Assembly: GCA_013398955.1 (NCBI GenBank)
Contig: VWPU01011666.1
Coordinates: 68,481-132,480, forward strand
Source: Callaeas wilsoni
Taxonomy: Eukaryota > Chordata > Aves > Passeriformes > Callaeidae
Length of the DNA: 64,000 nucleotides
Reading direction: 5' to 3'
This document shows positions 63,320-64,000 of the stretch, one piece after another. Below the pieces are notes generated by a model, which was given only the letters and a program-made list of their open reading frames with translations, did no database searches and was not told the DNA's origin. A program made the position numbers and the translations under genes. Numbering within the stretch: position 1 is the stretch's first letter; the number at the start of each line of letters is the position of its first letter.

Positions 63320-64000
63320 GCCCGGAACACCGGGCTGGTGTGGAAGGCTCCGTGCCTGAGGAGCCACCGAGGAGAGGACGAGCGCCGTGAGGGGCGCGGG
63401 GAGGGGCGCCCCGGAGCGCCCGGCACCGGCGGGGCAGCGCTCCAGCGCGGTAACGGGAGCGCGGAGCAGGTGCCCGGCGGCAGCGGGGCGGTACTCACAC
63501 GGTGAAGTGGTACACGAAGCACTTCCATCCCGTGGGCCGCTCCAAGAAGTTGTAGACCCTGCCCTGGACGCTGCTGCGGCTCAGCAGGGGCTTGCGGAGG
63601 CTGTAGATGGAGACGCGGGGGTCCAGGCTGACGGGGGGCCGCGGGCAGTCGGCGCTCACCACCACCACCTCGCTCCGCAGGCGCGGCGCCCGCTCCCGCT
63701 CCCGCTCCGGCGCGGGGCCGCATCCCGCGGGCGCCTGCCCGCCCTGCGCGGCCGCCAGCGGGGCGTAGTGGGCGTTCGGGGTGCTCTCGGCCAGCTCCAG
63801 CGCCGACGCCTTCTTGCTGGGCGTCATGCTGCCTCTCCTGGGCAGCGACAGCCGGCCCAGGCTGCGGCTCTTGGGCTCGCCCGGCGGGGAGCTGGAGGAC
63901 ATGGCTGGGGCGGCGCGGCGGTGCCCTGGGAGCTGCGGGCAGCGCCGGGCGCCCCGTCCCGCCGCCGACACCGCTGGCCCGGCCCCCGCGGGGCGGCTCC
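63320..64000 (-). promoter_or_regulatory. KCNQ1: CpG island over KCNQ1 promoter/exon 1, with partial 5' UTR
   Basis: From about 63.32 kb to the window end the sequence changes abruptly from AT-rich intron to very GC- and CpG-rich DNA. It includes GC-box-like GGGCGG elements near 63484-63490 and 63990-63997. The island covers the first intron's 5' end, coding exon 1 and at least 98 nt upstream of the start codon (63903-64000), which should be 5' UTR or core promoter. No TATA box is visible in these 98 nt, consistent with a CpG-island promoter. The transcription start cannot be placed because the island continues past the window edge. Confidence 0.8.
63499..63902 (-). CDS. KCNQ1: KCNQ1 coding exon 1 (N-terminus and start of S1)
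   Basis: This exon encodes the cytoplasmic N-terminus and first part of transmembrane helix S1 of Kv7.1, the pore-forming subunit of the slow cardiac and epithelial potassium current. It contributes 134 codons plus 2 nt. Visible family signatures are [14 protein letters not shown] (residues 88-101) and [15 protein letters not shown] (114-128), which match the human juxtamembrane segment, where substitutions are known to impair surface expression. An RRGS motif at 22-25 corresponds to the PKA site around human Ser27, followed by LELAE and YAPLA islands shared with human. The middle (about 50-85) is divergent and Pro/Ala/Gly/Arg-rich. The start chosen is the ATG at 63902-63900, which has G at -3 (AGCCATGT) and gives a length close to human (135 versus 129 residues up to the split Val). 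An in-frame ATG at 63971 would add 23 residues of poor conservation. The exon ends in a strong donor (GT|GTGAGT, intron starting at 63498), phase 2, as in human c.386. Reading on gives an immediate in-frame TGA, as expected for intron. Confidence 0.95.

Noticed and set aside
63316..63723. 135-codon Arg/Pro/Ala-rich minus-strand frame inside the CpG island
   Set aside because: An overlapping frame of KCNQ1 exon 1 running into the intron. GC-rich DNA simply lacks stops.
63903..63971. Upstream in-frame ATG extending KCNQ1 by 23 residues
   Set aside because: The extension does not resemble KCNQ1 N-termini, and the downstream ATG has a good context and the expected length. Not formally excluded.

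Overview
The window is a piece of a vertebrate, almost certainly avian, genome. It carries two coding exons of one gene on the minus strand, KCNQ1 (voltage-gated potassium channel Kv7.1), plus their introns. The bird assignment rests on several 5'-truncated CR1 LINE tails, generally low repeat density, and one fragment that looks like an LTR known from passerine and other Neoaves genomes. Bacterial-type features (operons, CRISPR, IS elements) are absent.

Layout, from right to left in the direction of transcription: (1) 63.3-64.0 kb is a CpG-dense promoter/first-exon island. It holds part of the 5' UTR and coding exon 1 (63499-63902, minus), which encodes the cytoplasmic N-terminus and the start of helix S1. 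(2) 23059-63498 is a 40.4-kb intron 1 with no other recognisable gene. It holds two CR1 copies, two short CR1 tails, a MIR-like SINE relic, another possible ancient relic, short tandem duplications and candidate regulatory motifs. (3) 22968-23058 is exon 2, 91 nt, encoding the rest of S1 and the S1-S2 linker. Its length and phase are the same as in human KCNQ1. (4) 1-22967 is intron 2, running off the left edge. It holds one CR1 copy, an LTR fragment, a 41-nt poly(A) tract, a striking near-perfect hairpin and a GC-richer patch near 0.6-0.9 kb. Exon 3 was not found and presumably lies beyond the left edge.

Only the two exons are convincing coding sequence. The many other open frames have no recognisable domain, splice context or family similarity and are treated as chance, except where CR1 explains them. 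No new multi-gene system was found. The observations most worth following are a composite inverted repeat at 2254-2336, a perfect IR1 nuclear-receptor-type palindrome at 60304-60329, a poly(A) tract preceded by a polyadenylation signal at 21825-21896, and a MIR-like relic near 39 kb. Motif calls were made by eye and are hypotheses.
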